From contig JAGANS010000008.1 in the NCBI GenBank assembly GCA_017624155.1, positions 1 to 38,139 on the forward strand: a stretch of DNA of 38,139 nucleotides, read 5' to 3'. Positions 23,390 through 30,890 of this stretch are shown here, one piece after another. The position numbers were made by a program, and so were the translations under genes. Each line of letters starts with the position of its first letter. Positions within the stretch are counted from its first letter, which is position 1. Below the pieces are notes generated by a model. The model was not told where the DNA came from, did no database searches, and saw only the letters and a list, made by a program, of their open reading frames with translations. This DNA is from Muribaculaceae bacterium (GTDB lineage Bacteria > Bacteroidota > Bacteroidia > Bacteroidales > Muribaculaceae).

Positions 23390-24349
23390 ATGCTACGCAA
23401 CATTATCTACATAACAGCATTACTGATGCTGGCGACCGGCTGCACCCGGCCTGCCACTTACCGCAGCTCGACAGGAGCCGCCTGGGGCACAACGTATCAT
23501 ATCACATACAAGGCAGACCGTGACCTCGGCGACTCGATAGTGGCCGAGATGCGGCTTGTGGAACAGTCGCTGTCGATGTTCGACAAGAGTTCGGCCGTAT
23601 CAAAGATCAACCGTGGAGAATGTGATTCGCTCGACAGGATGCTTGCCGATGTATTGCGGCTGTCGCTACTTGTCAACAAGGCGTCGGGCGGCATGTTTGA
23701 TCCTACCGTCGCGCCTCTCACTGATCTGTGGGGATTCGGGCGCAAAGGACGCACGACCGACGTTCCCACGGCCGAATCCGTTGACAGCGTCCTGACTCGT
23801 GTGGGCATCAGTAAATGCATGATCAAAGGCAACCGGCTGATAAAAGGCCATGAACACATGGAATTTGACTTCTCGGCCGTAGCCAAGGGCTATGGTGTGG
23901 ACTGCGTGGCCGACATGCTGAGGCGCAACGGCGTGAACGACTATATGGTGGAAATCGGCGGCGAGGTGTCAGTTTCAGGCAAAAATCGGCATGGGACCGA
24001 CTGGCGGATACAAGTCGACGCGCCAAGCGATGACGCAACGGCGCATGAGGCACTTACAGTACTTGAGCTGAGTGACTGTGCAATAGCGTCGTCGGGCAAC
24101 TATCGGAACTTCATAGTCAACGAGGACGGAACGAGGACCGGCCATACTATAAATCCCTTAACGGGCTACCCTGCAGTGACCCGCAGCCTTGCCACCACCG
24201 TGATAGCTCCGCAGTGCGGGCTTGCCGATGCGCTGGCGACAGCGCTGATGGCCTGCGATCCCGACTCAGCTGACATAATTATCAGACAATTCACGTCAAC
24301 ATCGGCGATTGTCATGACAAATGATTCGATTTATCGAATTAACATGTAA
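23390..24349 (+). CDS. apbE: FAD:protein FMN transferase lipoprotein
   Basis: This 319-residue, membrane-anchored periplasmic enzyme transfers FMN from FAD to a Thr of target proteins, such as subunits of the Na+-translocating NADH:quinone reductase. The lipobox is LATGC. Family motifs are present: GTTYHITY at the start, SMFDKSS, FDPTVAPLTDLWGFG, FDFSAVAKGYGVD (substrate and Mg site), YMVEIGGEV, SSGNYRNF, HTINPLTGYP and GLADALATALMA. No key motif is missing. No target protein gene is in the window. It lies 110 bp from the divergent DJ-1 gene and has its own -7 box directly before the ATG. Confidence 0.95.
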   Translation: MLRNIIYITALLMLATGCTRPATYRSSTGAAWGTTYHITYKADRDLGDSIVAEMRLVEQSLSMFDKSSAVSKINRGECDSLDRMLADVLRLSLLVNKASGGMFDPTVAPLTDLWGFGRKGRTTDVPTAESVDSVLTRVGISKCMIKGNRLIKGHEHMEFDFSAVAKGYGVDCVADMLRRNGVNDYMVEIGGEVSVSGKNRHGTDWRIQVDAPSDDATAHEALTVLELSDCAIASSGNYRNFIVNEDGTRTGHTINPLTGYPAVTRSLATTVIAPQCGLADALATALMACDPDSADIIIRQFTSTSAIVMTNDSIYRINM

Positions 24350-24355
24350 AACTTG

Positions 24356-24385
24356 TTTGATTTTCGCAAATTATCATTAACTTTG
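24356..24385 (+). promoter_or_regulatory. promoter of the secreted protein pair
   Basis: -33 TTTG (24356-24359), 18 bp, -7 TAACTTTG (24378-24385). Drives 24414 and probably 24934. Confidence 0.7.
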
Positions 24386-24413
24386 CAAAGTAACCAAACA
24401 TTAACTGATTTTA

Positions 24414-24914
24414 ATGAAAAAATTATTTACCCATCAAATCCGACACGCGCTCGCCATAGCAGCGATAGCCGCCATGTCAGCCCTGCCATTAAGGGCCGAT
24501 GGCGACTCGGTGATTGTCCTGGCCAAGGACGGGACGTCGTACACAGCCAAAATAGCTGATGTAAAGCGGATCGACCTTGGAGCTGACGCGCTTGTTATCA
24601 GTACCAACGGCGACGTATCGACTACATATCAGTATAGCGACGTCGACCGCATACTGATAGGAGCAGACGCCGACGGTATCGAAGACATCACCTCCGGCGG
24701 CAACATCGCCATCTGGCCGACCGTAGTGACCGACAATCTCAACATAGCAGGGGCTGAGGCCGGCACACCGGTAAAGGTGTATGGCATCAACGGCAGCCTC
24801 GTGGCAGCCGGCACAACAGCCGAAGGCACACTCAGCCTCGATCTCTCGTCGGCACCGGCCGGTGTATGTATCGTGAACGTTGGCACCAAGACAGTAAAAA
24901 TAATAAAGAAATAA
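24414..24914 (+). CDS. small secreted protein with CTD-like C-terminal domain
   Basis: This 166-residue protein has a type I signal peptide (MKKLFTHQIRHALAIAAIAA to LRADG). Residues about 30-88 contain two copies of a short beta unit ending KIADVKRIDLG and QYSDVDRILIG, the DVDxI motif frequent in Bacteroidales surface proteins. The last 70 residues (NIAIWPTVVTDNLNIAG to TVKIIKK) have the pattern of type A CTDs, the sorting domain of type IX secretion: a P-x-x-x-D strand, VKVYGINGSLV, LDLSSAPAGVCIV and a basic end. No T9SS gene is in the window. With almost nothing besides the DVD units and CTD, its role is unknown. Confidence 0.75.
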   Translation: MKKLFTHQIRHALAIAAIAAMSALPLRADGDSVIVLAKDGTSYTAKIADVKRIDLGADALVISTNGDVSTTYQYSDVDRILIGADADGIEDITSGGNIAIWPTVVTDNLNIAGAEAGTPVKVYGINGSLVAAGTTAEGTLSLDLSSAPAGVCIVNVGTKTVKIIKK

Positions 24915-24933
24915 ACCAATCAGAAAATCCGAC

Positions 24934-26079
24934 ATGTATAAAAACATATTAGTGGCCGCCTTGGCTGCAAGCCTTTCGCTCGGCGCTTTCGCTCAGGAGA
25001 AAATGTATCTCATCAAGGGCAACGAAGTAGTAGCAAAATACAACGTAGGCGACGTTGACTATGTATCATTTGAACTGCCCGAAGGTGTGGAAGACAACAC
25101 CGGGGATGAGCCGAGCCTAATACAGCGGCAGTATGCAAGCGCTGTCGGTCTGTACTACGGCACTACCGATAATGTGGCCGATTATGTGGTTCAGCTCTCG
25201 ACTCGCAGCCTTATGGATGAAAACACCCCGGTTGACTTCCTGTATCTCCAGATCATGGGTCCGGCTGCCGACTTTCACAATCTGACGCTTCCCGAAGGCA
25301 CATATACTATTCAGGACGGCGACACACGCGAGGCTTTCAAATATTATAAAGGTGTACGTAACGTAACCCTCGAGGGTGAAACAGTAGCCGGAACGCTCGT
25401 AGTAAACCGCCCGAACAACAATGAAACCTCGTATGTGCTTGTTACAGGCGGTTCGTTTACTGTAGCCAAAGCCGAAAACGGATACAGCATCAGCGGCACA
25501 CTGAAACTTGAGAACGATGCAGTCCTCGACTTCTCGTACGAAGGCGCATGCGTAATCGACAATCACTCAGATGAGAAGGATCCGGCCGACATCCTGCCTC
25601 TGCCTGACAGCAAACTCACAGAAGACGTAACCTTTACAGTAGGCGAGGCTTATTACGGTAATTACGGCGAGATGTTTGAAGACAAGCCCGGCTTCGTATA
25701 TAATTATGTATATCTCTACAGTGGTGATTATGACGATATTGTTGAGTTAGGTCTCCTTGTCGACAAGTCCAAGGCCAACGGCAGCATTCTTCCTAAAGGC
25801 AAGTACACCGTTGCCAAGCTCGGCTCGGCTGATTATAACAGCGACAAGAATATAGCCATAGCGCCTTTCGAGGTCATGGGCGAAACAAATAAAGGCACCT
25901 ACGGCAGCTGGATTACAGTCGATTATGTAGATAAAAGTCCGCTTGTGACAGGTGAGATCGAGATTCTCGAAGACTTTGACGGTACAAACGATCTCAAAAT
26001 CAGTGTCAACCTCAAGGACAACAGCGAGACGCCTCACACAGTAACCGTCAGCTACTCCGGCAAAGCCGAAAAACTCTGA
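24934..26079 (+). CDS. secreted two-repeat beta protein
   Basis: This 381-residue protein has a clear signal peptide (cleavage near GAFAQEK). After it comes KMYLIKGNEVVAKYNVGDVD, the same DVD-type motif as its neighbour. The rest holds two related domains of about 130-140 residues (about 66-205 and 225-381). Each has an AxGLYYG/AYYGNYG start, a central LPEGTYT or LPKGKYT strand, a V-x-G-TLV / V-TGEIEI strand and a closing Ser/Thr-rich strand. I do not recognise the family; the domains resemble extracellular beta-sandwiches of Bacteroidales. It starts 19 nt after the neighbour and ends before a strong terminator, so they form one unit. Confidence 0.8.
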   Translation: MYKNILVAALAASLSLGAFAQEKMYLIKGNEVVAKYNVGDVDYVSFELPEGVEDNTGDEPSLIQRQYASAVGLYYGTTDNVADYVVQLSTRSLMDENTPVDFLYLQIMGPAADFHNLTLPEGTYTIQDGDTREAFKYYKGVRNVTLEGETVAGTLVVNRPNNNETSYVLVTGGSFTVAKAENGYSISGTLKLENDAVLDFSYEGACVIDNHSDEKDPADILPLPDSKLTEDVTFTVGEAYYGNYGEMFEDKPGFVYNYVYLYSGDYDDIVELGLLVDKSKANGSILPKGKYTVAKLGSADYNSDKNIAIAPFEVMGETNKGTYGSWITVDYVDKSPLVTGEIEILEDFDGTNDLKISVNLKDNSETPHTVTVSYSGKAEKL

Positions 26080-26096
26080 TAATTATATCCGCTAAC

Positions 26097-26134
26097 AAAA
26101 ATCGCCGGCCCGAAATTTCGGGCCGGCGATTTTT
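26097..26134. terminator. bidirectional terminator, perfect 38-bp palindrome
   Basis: Two 19-bp arms (AAAAATCGCCGGCCCGAAA and its complement) without spacer: A/T ends and GC-rich core act in both directions between converging genes. Confidence 0.92.
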
Positions 26135-26151
26135 GTCATATCCGCTGTGTG

Positions 26152-26475
26152 TCAGCTGACCGATTTCTTTCTCAATATTCTTACGCTCGCATAACCGGGA
26201 CCGGATATGAGCATTACTGCATAATCGCCACAGCAAACGGCTTCCTTTAACGAGCCGCCTGCATAGCAGTCGCCGCTGTCGTAGCCGCCGTACTCATATT
26301 CGCGGTTGTCGCTGCTCCAGTCGCGCCGCTGATGCACACAGGCATCCACAGCATCGCGGAGGCGGAAAATATCATCATCGGCAGGCAGGCCGAGGAGGTC
26401 GGCGGCCATGCGATAACTACGCTCGGAGCTTAGAGCCATTTCTTCGTAATCGGAGAGGTTGAAAGAGTCGGCCAT
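26152..26475 (-). CDS. hypothetical protein downstream of pullulanase
   Basis: This 107-residue protein of unknown family has no signal peptide or membrane helix. The N-terminal 55 residues look helical (NLSDYEEMALSSERSYRMAADLLG). The centre is Tyr/Gly/Asp-rich (EYEYGGYDSGDCYAGG). A strand-rich end follows (DYAVMLISGPGYASVRILRK). It starts 24 nt after the pullulanase stop codon and is bounded by the strong terminator at 26097, so it should be co-transcribed. Codon use looks normal for the window. A regulatory or stress role cannot be judged from sequence alone. Confidence 0.6.
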   Translation of the reverse strand: MADSFNLSDYEEMALSSERSYRMAADLLGLPADDDIFRLRDAVDACVHQRRDWSSDNREYEYGGYDSGDCYAGGSLKEAVCCGDYAVMLISGPGYASVRILRKKSVS

Positions 26476-26499
26476 AAATAAAAGCTTGTTTAAAAATTT

Positions 26500-28509
26500 T
26501 TACTTTGTACGTGCAAGAATAAAGGCGGATACCGGCTCGACAGTGATGCGGCCTCCGCGTGTAGTACCGAGACCGTCGGCCTTGATGGAGCCGTCGCGGG
26601 CAATGACAGTCCAGTCGCCCTTGGGAATCTTCACCTCGCGAGGCTCGTCCGAGCCGTTGAATACGAGCTTGATTTCTTTCCATTCGTCGCCATTGGCATT
26701 GTTTTTGATCGAGTATGAAATGAGATTGGGCTCTTTCACGTCATCAAAAACGATGTTGCGGGCAATATCCGCGGCGGTAGTCATGCGGAAAGCAGGATGA
26801 GCCTTGCGCAGGGCGATAAGTTCGCGATAGTAGTCGAACTGATCAGCGTTCTTGTGCTTGAGATCCCAGTTGATGGCATTGATCGAGTCGGGCGACTTGT
26901 AGGAGTTGTGCACCCCCTTCTTGTCACGGAACACCTCTTCGCCGGCAAACATGAACGGAGTGCCCTGCGAGGTGAACACGATAGTCTGGGCAAGACGGGC
27001 AGCGCGCCGGCGGTCGGCCTCGGTCGAACCGGGCATCGACTTGGCGAGTTTGTCGGTAAGAGTGAGGTCGTCGTGGCAGCTCACATAATTAATGATCATC
27101 TCGGGCGACTCTGCATAGGCAAACTTGGAGTTATTGCCTTTTGAATAGTCGACCTGGGGATGAGCTGTAGAAGCCACAATACCTATTTTTACAGTTTCTT
27201 CAAGTCCGGGCTTGCCTGTGGCGAAGCCACGATCCTCGGCGCTGGAATAATGACCCTTCACTGCATCGCGGATATCATCGGAGAACACTGCCACACCCTT
27301 CATTTTGCTTACATTTTCCTTAAGAGCACGACGCTCGACGGGAAGCGGGGAATCGCCGGCAGTCCAGCCCTCGCCATAGACGAAGATCGACGGATTGATT
27401 TTCTTGAGCTCGGCGGCGACACGGTTCATAGTCTCGGTGTCATGGATAGCCATGAGGTCGAAGCGGAAACCATCAATGTGGTATTCATCGGCCCAGTATT
27501 TCACAGAGTTAACGATAAAGTCGCCCATCTGCCTGCGCTCGGAGGCAGTCTCGTTGCCGCAACCCGAGGCATCGGAATATGAGCCGTCGGGACGATGACG
27601 ATAGAAATAACCGGGAGCAGTGAGCGAAAAGTTGGAATCATCGTTGTTGGCGGTATGGTTGTAAACCACGTCCATCACCACGCCAATACCGGCGTCATGG
27701 AGGGCCTTTACCATCTCCTTCATCTCCTTTACGCGAACCGACGGGTCGGCGGGGTCGGTGGAATACGAGCCTTCGGGAGCATTATAGTTGTAGGGATCAT
27801 AGCCCCAGTTATATTGGTTGGCGGGGAGGTTGGCCTCGTCGACCGAATTATAATCGTAGGATGGGAGGATATGCACATGTGTGACGCCAAGTTCCTTGAG
27901 GTGATCGATACCTGTCTTGTCGCCGTATGTGTTGGTCGTGCATGGCTCGGTAAGAGCGAGGAATTTACCCTTGTGAACGATGCCCGACGACGGATCAACG
28001 CTGAAGTCGCGGTGATGCATCTCATAAAGCACCACATCTGTGATATTGTCGACCTTGGGACCCTTGTCACTTGCCCAGCCCTCGGGATCGGTCTTGGCGA
28101 AGTCAATGATGGCGGCGCGGCGACCGTTTGTGCCGACGGCCCTGGCCCATATACCCGGAGTCTCATCAAGCCATTTGCCGCCGTGCTTTATCGAGAAAGT
28201 ATAGAACTTGCCATAAAGCTGAGCGGGCACCGAGGCACGCCATGTGCCATGATCGGAGCGAGACATATCAAGAGTGTCGACGGCAGGGGTATTGAGATCC
28301 GTGTCGTAGAGCATTATACGGGCAGCCTGAGCCTCGGGCGACCAGAGTGTGAAATGAGTGCCCTTGCTGTCCACGACAAGCTCGAGGTCAGAGCCTTCGT
28401 ATGTCGGCCATGACAGGTATTTGCTGTCGGGATTGTCAAGTGCAAGCGCACAAAACGAGCCGCTTACCATCAAGGCAGTGGCTACAAGTGTCGTAATGCG
28501 TTCGTTCAT
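26500..28509 (-). CDS. pulA: secreted type I pullulanase (GH13 with CBM48)
   Basis: This 669-residue enzyme cleaves alpha-1,6 branches of pullulan, starch or glycogen oligosaccharides. It has a signal peptide (cleavage near CALALDN); C20 is not in a good lipobox, so it is probably periplasmic and soluble. A CBM48-type domain lies at about 45-125. The GH13 barrel contains the type I pullulanase motif YNWGYDP (233-239), DVVYNHT (280-286), the nucleophile D351 in GFRFDLMA, the acid/base E380 in VYGEGWT, and D480 in VSCHDD. A C-terminal beta domain closes it. No SusC/D pair or other amylase is nearby, so it is not in a typical starch locus. It has a 24-nt gap to a small downstream gene. Confidence 0.94.
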   Translation of the reverse strand: MNERITTLVATALMVSGSFCALALDNPDSKYLSWPTYEGSDLELVVDSKGTHFTLWSPEAQAARIMLYDTDLNTPAVDTLDMSRSDHGTWRASVPAQLYGKFYTFSIKHGGKWLDETPGIWARAVGTNGRRAAIIDFAKTDPEGWASDKGPKVDNITDVVLYEMHHRDFSVDPSSGIVHKGKFLALTEPCTTNTYGDKTGIDHLKELGVTHVHILPSYDYNSVDEANLPANQYNWGYDPYNYNAPEGSYSTDPADPSVRVKEMKEMVKALHDAGIGVVMDVVYNHTANNDDSNFSLTAPGYFYRHRPDGSYSDASGCGNETASERRQMGDFIVNSVKYWADEYHIDGFRFDLMAIHDTETMNRVAAELKKINPSIFVYGEGWTAGDSPLPVERRALKENVSKMKGVAVFSDDIRDAVKGHYSSAEDRGFATGKPGLEETVKIGIVASTAHPQVDYSKGNNSKFAYAESPEMIINYVSCHDDLTLTDKLAKSMPGSTEADRRRAARLAQTIVFTSQGTPFMFAGEEVFRDKKGVHNSYKSPDSINAINWDLKHKNADQFDYYRELIALRKAHPAFRMTTAADIARNIVFDDVKEPNLISYSIKNNANGDEWKEIKLVFNGSDEPREVKIPKGDWTVIARDGSIKADGLGTTRGGRITVEPVSAFILARTK

Positions 28510-28596
28510 GTTATATGTAAGTATGATAATATGTATTTATGGTATAAGATACTGTAATGGTATGCATCAGCCGTAACGGCAAACGGGATAATGAAA

Positions 28597-28612
28597 GGAG
28601 CAGGGGGGCTCC
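28597..28612 (-). terminator. weak terminator of the CTD-like mini-protein gene
   Basis: GGAGC-N6-GCTCC followed by TTTC on the minus strand, 9 nt after the stop codon at 28621. It has only five base pairs. Confidence 0.35.
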
Positions 28613-28620
28613 CCGCATAA

Positions 28621-28938
28621 TCACTTCACAACCACACGCTTCGACAGTCCGTCGACGCGCACGATATAATATCCGGGGTTGAGCTCGACGACATTGTGTG
28701 TGTCCGACACACTGATCTGCTTCACTACCTGGCCGGTGAGAGCGTAGATTGTCACCTCGTGGATATCATCGTCGGTAACGGAAATCTCCACGCAATGCGA
28801 GCCGGGACGGATAACACACGCCGGCGCCTCGACGGCTATCGACTGAGGGTCGGCATTATTGTTCTCCGCATACACGGCAACACATCCTATAACAGACAGG
28901 ATGACGGCGGCGAATATATTGCGGAGGTATTTCATCAT
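28621..28938 (-). CDS. mini secreted protein consisting almost only of a CTD-like domain
   Basis: This 105-residue protein has a signal peptide (about 1-24, MMKYLRNIFAAVILSVIGCVAVYA). A short acidic linker leads into a sorting-domain-like fold: VEISVTDDDIHEVTIYALTGQVV, then VVELNPGYYIVRVDGLSKRVVVK. That matches the T9SS type A CTD pattern (IYxxxGqvv ... L.pGyYiV.v.g...kv.vk) with no cargo domain before it. C18 in the signal is not a clear lipobox. It has its own promoter and a weak terminator. It may be a cut-down remnant, a small surface protein, or a regulator of sorting. Confidence 0.68.
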   Translation of the reverse strand: MMKYLRNIFAAVILSVIGCVAVYAENNNADPQSIAVEAPACVIRPGSHCVEISVTDDDIHEVTIYALTGQVVKQISVSDTHNVVELNPGYYIVRVDGLSKRVVVK

Positions 28939-28963
28939 TTTATCAGATTGTTTATGCGGTATA

Positions 28964-28994
28964 CAAAGTTACGAAAATTTTTGTACAACCGCAA
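28964..28994 (-). promoter_or_regulatory. promoter of the CTD-like mini-protein
   Basis: -7 TAACTTTG (28971-28964), 20 bp, -33 TTG (28994-28992). Confidence 0.65.
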
Positions 28995-29022
28995 CAGTTT
29001 AACACTTTTTATAACCTTACGA

Positions 29023-29520
29023 TCACGAAATCTTATGGTAAGCGATACGGGGAGTACCGTCGCGGCAGATGATCGTGCCGCAGCGTTTGAAGCCCAGACG
29101 CTCGGCCGCGAGGCGCATGGGCATATTCACCTCGTGGGTGTCGAGGCGCAAAGCCCCTACCCTGTGCATGCAGAAGTCGACGCAGCGGCGCAGCATACCT
29201 CCATACTTTCCATTTGTAGCAATGCGGTGGATAGTACCGTAGGGTTCGTCATTAAGCCAGGCACCATCGATCTCGGTGTAGGTGGGATCTTCTCCTATGA
29301 TAAACGCGAATACAAGCACAATATCTCCGGCGATATCAAGGCCCACATAGAAGTTGCCGGCGGCAATATCAGCCTCCACATCAGCCCGGGCGGGATAGGC
29401 GCCGCTCCATTGCTGCGTATTTCCGTAACCGCGCATGAAGCGCCGGGCTGCATCATAGACAACGAGCGCCGCATCCACATCGCCGGGCGTGGCCGGCCTT
29501 ATGGTTATATTTTCCATCAT
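29023..29520 (-). CDS. GNAT-family acetyltransferase
   Basis: This 165-residue GNAT-fold enzyme transfers an acetyl group from acetyl-CoA to an unknown amine. It starts IRPATPGDVDAALVVYD, the usual first strand and helix. The CoA-binding region is RIATNGKYGGMLRRCVDFC (a degenerate form of the Q/RxxGxG/A turn), followed by LRLDTHEVNMPMRLAAERLGFKRCG, the typical C-terminal GNAT block. Small Bacteroidales homologues of this type are common and mostly uncharacterised. ATG codons at residues 1 and 2 are both possible starts. It has a -7 box 19 nt upstream. Confidence 0.88.
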   Translation of the reverse strand: MMENITIRPATPGDVDAALVVYDAARRFMRGYGNTQQWSGAYPARADVEADIAAGNFYVGLDIAGDIVLVFAFIIGEDPTYTEIDGAWLNDEPYGTIHRIATNGKYGGMLRRCVDFCMHRVGALRLDTHEVNMPMRLAAERLGFKRCGTIICRDGTPRIAYHKIS

Positions 29521-29538
29521 ACATCGATGTTTATGACT

Positions 29539-29547
29539 GCAAAAATA
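29539..29547 (-). promoter_or_regulatory. -7 promoter box of the GNAT gene
   Basis: TATTTTTGC on the minus strand, 18 nt before the start codon. No TTG at the standard -33 distance. Confidence 0.5.
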
Positions 29548-29593
29548 CGAAAATAGGGCAATTTCTCATCAGTAAGTTTAAAAAAACGCACAC

Positions 29594-29638
29594 AAAAAAA
29601 GCCATCAACAATCTCAGCCTGTTATACAAGCTGTTGAT
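29594..29638 (-). terminator. terminator of the tRNA-Pro transcript
   Basis: ATCAACA/TGTTGAT stem (29632-29638 and 29604-29610) is followed by GGC and seven T on the minus strand, 22 nt after the tRNA 3' end. Confidence 0.75.
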
Positions 29639-29659
29639 TATTAATGACTTTTTCGTGCG

Positions 29660-29733
29660 TCGGGGTGACAGGATTCGAACCTGCGACCACCTGGTCCCAA
29701 ACCAGGTGCGCTACCGGACTGCGCTACGCCCCG
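29660..29733 (-). tRNA. tRNA-Pro (anticodon UGG)
   Basis: A 74-nt cloverleaf. The acceptor strand starts CGGGGCG, the D arm is AGCGCAGTCCGGTAGCGC, the anticodon arm CCTGG-TTTGGGA-CCAGG (anticodon at 29697-29699), the T arm has GGTTCGAATCC, and the discriminator is A. CCA is not encoded. One acceptor pair (C6-A67) is mismatched; check it against the genome, since related genes have T6-A67. A -7 box lies 28 nt upstream and a terminator downstream. The 397-nt gap 29521-29917 holds this gene and its signals. Confidence 0.96.
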
Positions 29734-29760
29734 AGTGGTATTTAATACCGTTTGCGGCTG

Positions 29761-29768
29761 CAAAGTTA
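29761..29768 (-). promoter_or_regulatory. -7 promoter box of tRNA-Pro
   Basis: TAACTTTG on the minus strand, 27 nt before the tRNA 5' end. Confidence 0.6.
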
Positions 29769-29863
29769 AGTATTTTTTTTGAATACAGCACCACCTCTGA
29801 CCTATTTTTTACTAATGCCAAACTTTTTACTCTGCGCGTATATGTTTTTCGATAAATTTATAT

Positions 29864-29871
29864 TAATTTTG
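29864..29871 (+). promoter_or_regulatory. -7 promoter box of the seven-gene run
   Basis: TAATTTTG, 46 nt before the ATG at 29918. The leader carries a short hairpin (GTTC-GATAT with ATATC-TGAAC) and an A-rich stretch before the ATG, a feature of Bacteroidetes leaders. Confidence 0.55.
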
Positions 29872-29917
29872 TTCGATATTTGTCATACTATATCTGAACG
29901 AAAATAAATAAACATAT

Positions 29918-30886
29918 ATGGATACGCCTCAACATAATCTCAACGACAACACACAGCCCCGGCCGGCGACGTCTCAGAATAAAAAGATGCTTTGGATAAT
30001 CATCGGCCTTGCAGCAGCTGTGGTGGCTTTGGCAATATGGTTTATCATAGCATCGGTATCACAGAAAAAGGCTCTTGAGGAGGCTGTGGCGCTGAAGGAG
30101 CAGGCTGAGCTCGATATGGCCCAGCGTGAACTGCAGAACGACTATGATGCTCTAAATAATGAATTCGCCATTTTCGAGAACTCGCGCCAGATGGTGCTCG
30201 ACGACTCGGTGAAGCTGGCTCTGACACAGAAATATGAAACCGCACGTCTGCAAATCGAGAAACTGACTCAGGAACTTCAGAACCAGAAGCACAAAAGTGC
30301 CGCCGAGATAAAGAAACTCAAGGATGAGATCTCGACGCTGCGCAATCTGCTGCGCCACTATGTGGAGGAAATCAACCGCCTCAATCAGGAAAATCAGGCT
30401 CTCCGCACCGAGAATGCCGAAATAAAGGACAAGAATCAGCAACTTACCTCGCGCGTTCAGGAGACGACGCGCCGCAACGAGGACCTGAGCAAGCGCATGA
30501 CACTGGCTGAAAAGCTGAATGTGACCGGCGTGAATCTCATGGCTCTCAACAAGAAGGGCAAGCAGGAAAAGAAGGTGCAGAAGGCCAAGCAGCTGCGCGT
30601 CACCTTTACCATACCGCAGAACAATTCAACCCCGGTGGGCGAGAAGACTATATTCCTGCGTATCGTATCGCCGTCGGGACAGCTTCTCGGCGATGCGGGC
30701 TCATTCAGCTTTGAAGGTGGTTCAGTGCCTTACACTGCCAAAAAGGTCGTCGAATATGCCGGCGAAGAGATTGGCGGGGTTACTATCTACTGGGACGTGA
30801 ACACCGCGCTGACCTCCGGCCAGTATACCGTGGAACTGTTTGCCGACAACTACCGTCTGATAAGCCGCAGCTTCGACCTCAAATAA
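29918..30886 (+). CDS. single-pass membrane protein with long coiled coil and beta domain
   Basis: This 322-residue protein of unknown function has a short cytoplasmic N-terminus, one helix at 24-46 (MLWIIIGLAAAVVALAIWFI), a coiled coil from about 47 to 205 with clear heptads (LTQELQNQKHKSAAEIKKLK, INRLNQENQALRTENAEIKD), a Lys-rich hinge (LNKKGKQEKKVQKAKQ) and a beta-sandwich-like end (226-322, LRVTFTIPQNNSTPVG to SRSFDLK). I read it as a conserved Bacteroidales envelope protein, anchored in the inner membrane with its coil reaching into the periplasm. It is followed after 4 nt by an MgtC gene and then by an antiporter gene, which hints at a role in envelope or ion stress; this is inference. 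Confidence 0.82.
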   Translation: MDTPQHNLNDNTQPRPATSQNKKMLWIIIGLAAAVVALAIWFIIASVSQKKALEEAVALKEQAELDMAQRELQNDYDALNNEFAIFENSRQMVLDDSVKLALTQKYETARLQIEKLTQELQNQKHKSAAEIKKLKDEISTLRNLLRHYVEEINRLNQENQALRTENAEIKDKNQQLTSRVQETTRRNEDLSKRMTLAEKLNVTGVNLMALNKKGKQEKKVQKAKQLRVTFTIPQNNSTPVGEKTIFLRIVSPSGQLLGDAGSFSFEGGSVPYTAKKVVEYAGEEIGGVTIYWDVNTALTSGQYTVELFADNYRLISRSFDLK

Positions 30887-30890
30887 AAAT

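Noticed and set aside
26097-26134. 38-bp perfect palindrome as a protein-binding site or recombination site
   Set aside because: Its A-tract/GC-core/T-tract layout between converging genes is that of an ordinary bidirectional terminator.
27595-28413. 272-codon ORF on the + strand
   Set aside because: Antisense shadow of the pullulanase gene, typical of high third-position GC.
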